Shown piece after piece: positions 5,069 to 5,468 of a stretch of 5,468 nt of DNA (position 1 is the first letter of the stretch; the number at the start of each line of letters is the position of its first letter). The notes under the pieces were generated by a model. It made no database searches, was not told the origin of the DNA, and saw only the letters and a program-made list of their open reading frames with translations. The DNA is from JBDZUZ01 sp040255445 (GTDB lineage Bacteria; Planctomycetota; Phycisphaerae; Phycisphaerales; UBA1924). The stretch is from NCBI GenBank assembly GCA_040255445.1, contig JBDZUZ010000207.1, positions 1 to 5,468 of the forward strand. Reading direction: 5' to 3'. A program made the translations under genes and the position numbers.

Positions 5069-5468
5069 ATGACGCGAAGGGATTCGGCAGAGACACGGAA
5101 CGCCAGTGTGGGAAAGACCGCCTCGAGGCCAACGGCCGCGGTCCCGTTCCCCCGCCGGCTGCGTGGGCTGTCATGCCTCTTCGCCGCCACGATCCTCGCC
5201 CCCGCCGCCCTCGCGCAGAACCCGCCACCAGACTACGGGCTCGACTTCGTCACGGTCGGCGCCCCGGGCAACCGCGCTTCGCTCCCCTCGGAGATGCCCG
5301 ACTACCAGGTGACCGCCGGCGCGGTGGACCGGGAGTTCCGCGTCACCCGCACCGAGGTGCTCGTCAAGGACTGGCTCCCCTTCGTGCGGGCGTACGGGCC
5401 CTACTGGGAGGGCTCGCCGTGGAACTCGGATTTCACCAGCGCGTTCATCATCCCCGATGGTCAGGGCG
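5069..5468 (+). CDS. Secreted SUMF1/formylglycine-generating-enzyme-like protein (5' part only)
   Basis: The frame is open from the ATG at 5069 to the right edge: 133 residues and one base. A long basic N-region (1-32, with Arg29-Arg30) leads into the hydrophobic GLSCLFAATILAPAALA (33-49), a signal peptide with likely cleavage after Ala49; the Arg pair lacks a full Tat motif. The mature start, DYGLDFVTVGAPGNRASLPS (55-74), followed by EFRVTRTEVLVKDWLPFVRA (89-108) and YGPYW, is the beginning typical of exported planctomycete proteins with an FGE-sulfatase (SUMF1/EgtB/PvdO) fold, where it corresponds to the 'Y-x-I-x-K-T-E-V-T-x-x-Q-Y' strand and helix. The catalytic Cys residues or metal ligands of true formylglycine-generating enzymes lie downstream of the window, so enzyme activity cannot be judged; many secreted relatives lack them. 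The start is fixed by AAGGAGG. It is a separate unit from the gene before it. Confidence 0.8.
   Translation, partial: MTRRDSAETRNASVGKTASRPTAAVPFPRRLRGLSCLFAATILAPAALAQNPPPDYGLDFVTVGAPGNRASLPSEMPDYQVTAGAVDREFRVTRTEVLVKDWLPFVRAYGPYWEGSPWNSDFTSAFIIPDGQG

Noticed and set aside
5106..5312. 68-residue plus-strand frame near the right edge
   Set aside because: It is an out-of-frame, Ser/Arg/Pro-rich shadow of the SUMF1-like gene, whose frame is open from 5069 to the edge with a signal peptide and strong ribosome binding site.

Overview
The window is high-GC bacterial DNA that most likely comes from a planctomycete of the class Phycisphaerae. Four things suggest this: an ECF-type sigma factor of the Sigma70_ECF/TIGR02999 kind; a large secreted beta-helix protein ending in a two-repeat, Cys-flanked dockerin-like module of the 'GC-type' known from Phycisphaerales; the beginning of a secreted SUMF1-like protein; and REP-like palindromes with TGAA loops. 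The assignment rests on recognition of the sequences, not on a search.

Layout. (1) Positions 61-687, minus strand: ECF-type sigma factor. At the very left edge, a weak trace of a following minus-strand gene. (2) 688-890: a GC-rich divergent intergenic region. (3) 891-1352, plus: single-domain bacterial haemoglobin, followed by a strong hairpin (1391-1419). (4) 1353-1607: intergenic, holding that hairpin and a possible three-way-junction RNA fold (1520-1571) just upstream of the next gene. (5) 1608-3740, plus: a 710-residue secreted protein with signal peptide, N-terminal beta-rich region, PMP-like/choice-of-anchor Q beta-helix and C-terminal dockerin-like module, followed by an intrinsic terminator nested inside a second inverted repeat. 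(6) 3741-4316: a long region without an obvious gene. It contains three REP-like palindromes (3907-4019), a short coding-like minus-strand frame (4073-4231), a 6-bp inverted repeat (4235-4254) and a probable leaderless promoter (4283-4310). (7) 4317-4874, plus: a 185-residue protein of unknown function with a helical, possibly DNA-binding core and a low-complexity tail. (8) 5069 to the right edge, plus: the first 133 residues of a secreted SUMF1/formylglycine-generating-enzyme-like protein, with an excellent ribosome binding site.

The genes do not form an operon: the plus-strand genes are separated by terminators or by gaps of about 200-580 bases and appear to be independent units. Two of the five genes encode exported proteins, as is usual for the surface-rich proteomes of this group. 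I see no strong evidence of a new multi-gene system. The parts most worth following up are the 185-residue protein with its leaderless promoter, the cryptic minus-strand frame beside the REP cluster, and the structured leader ahead of the beta-helix gene.
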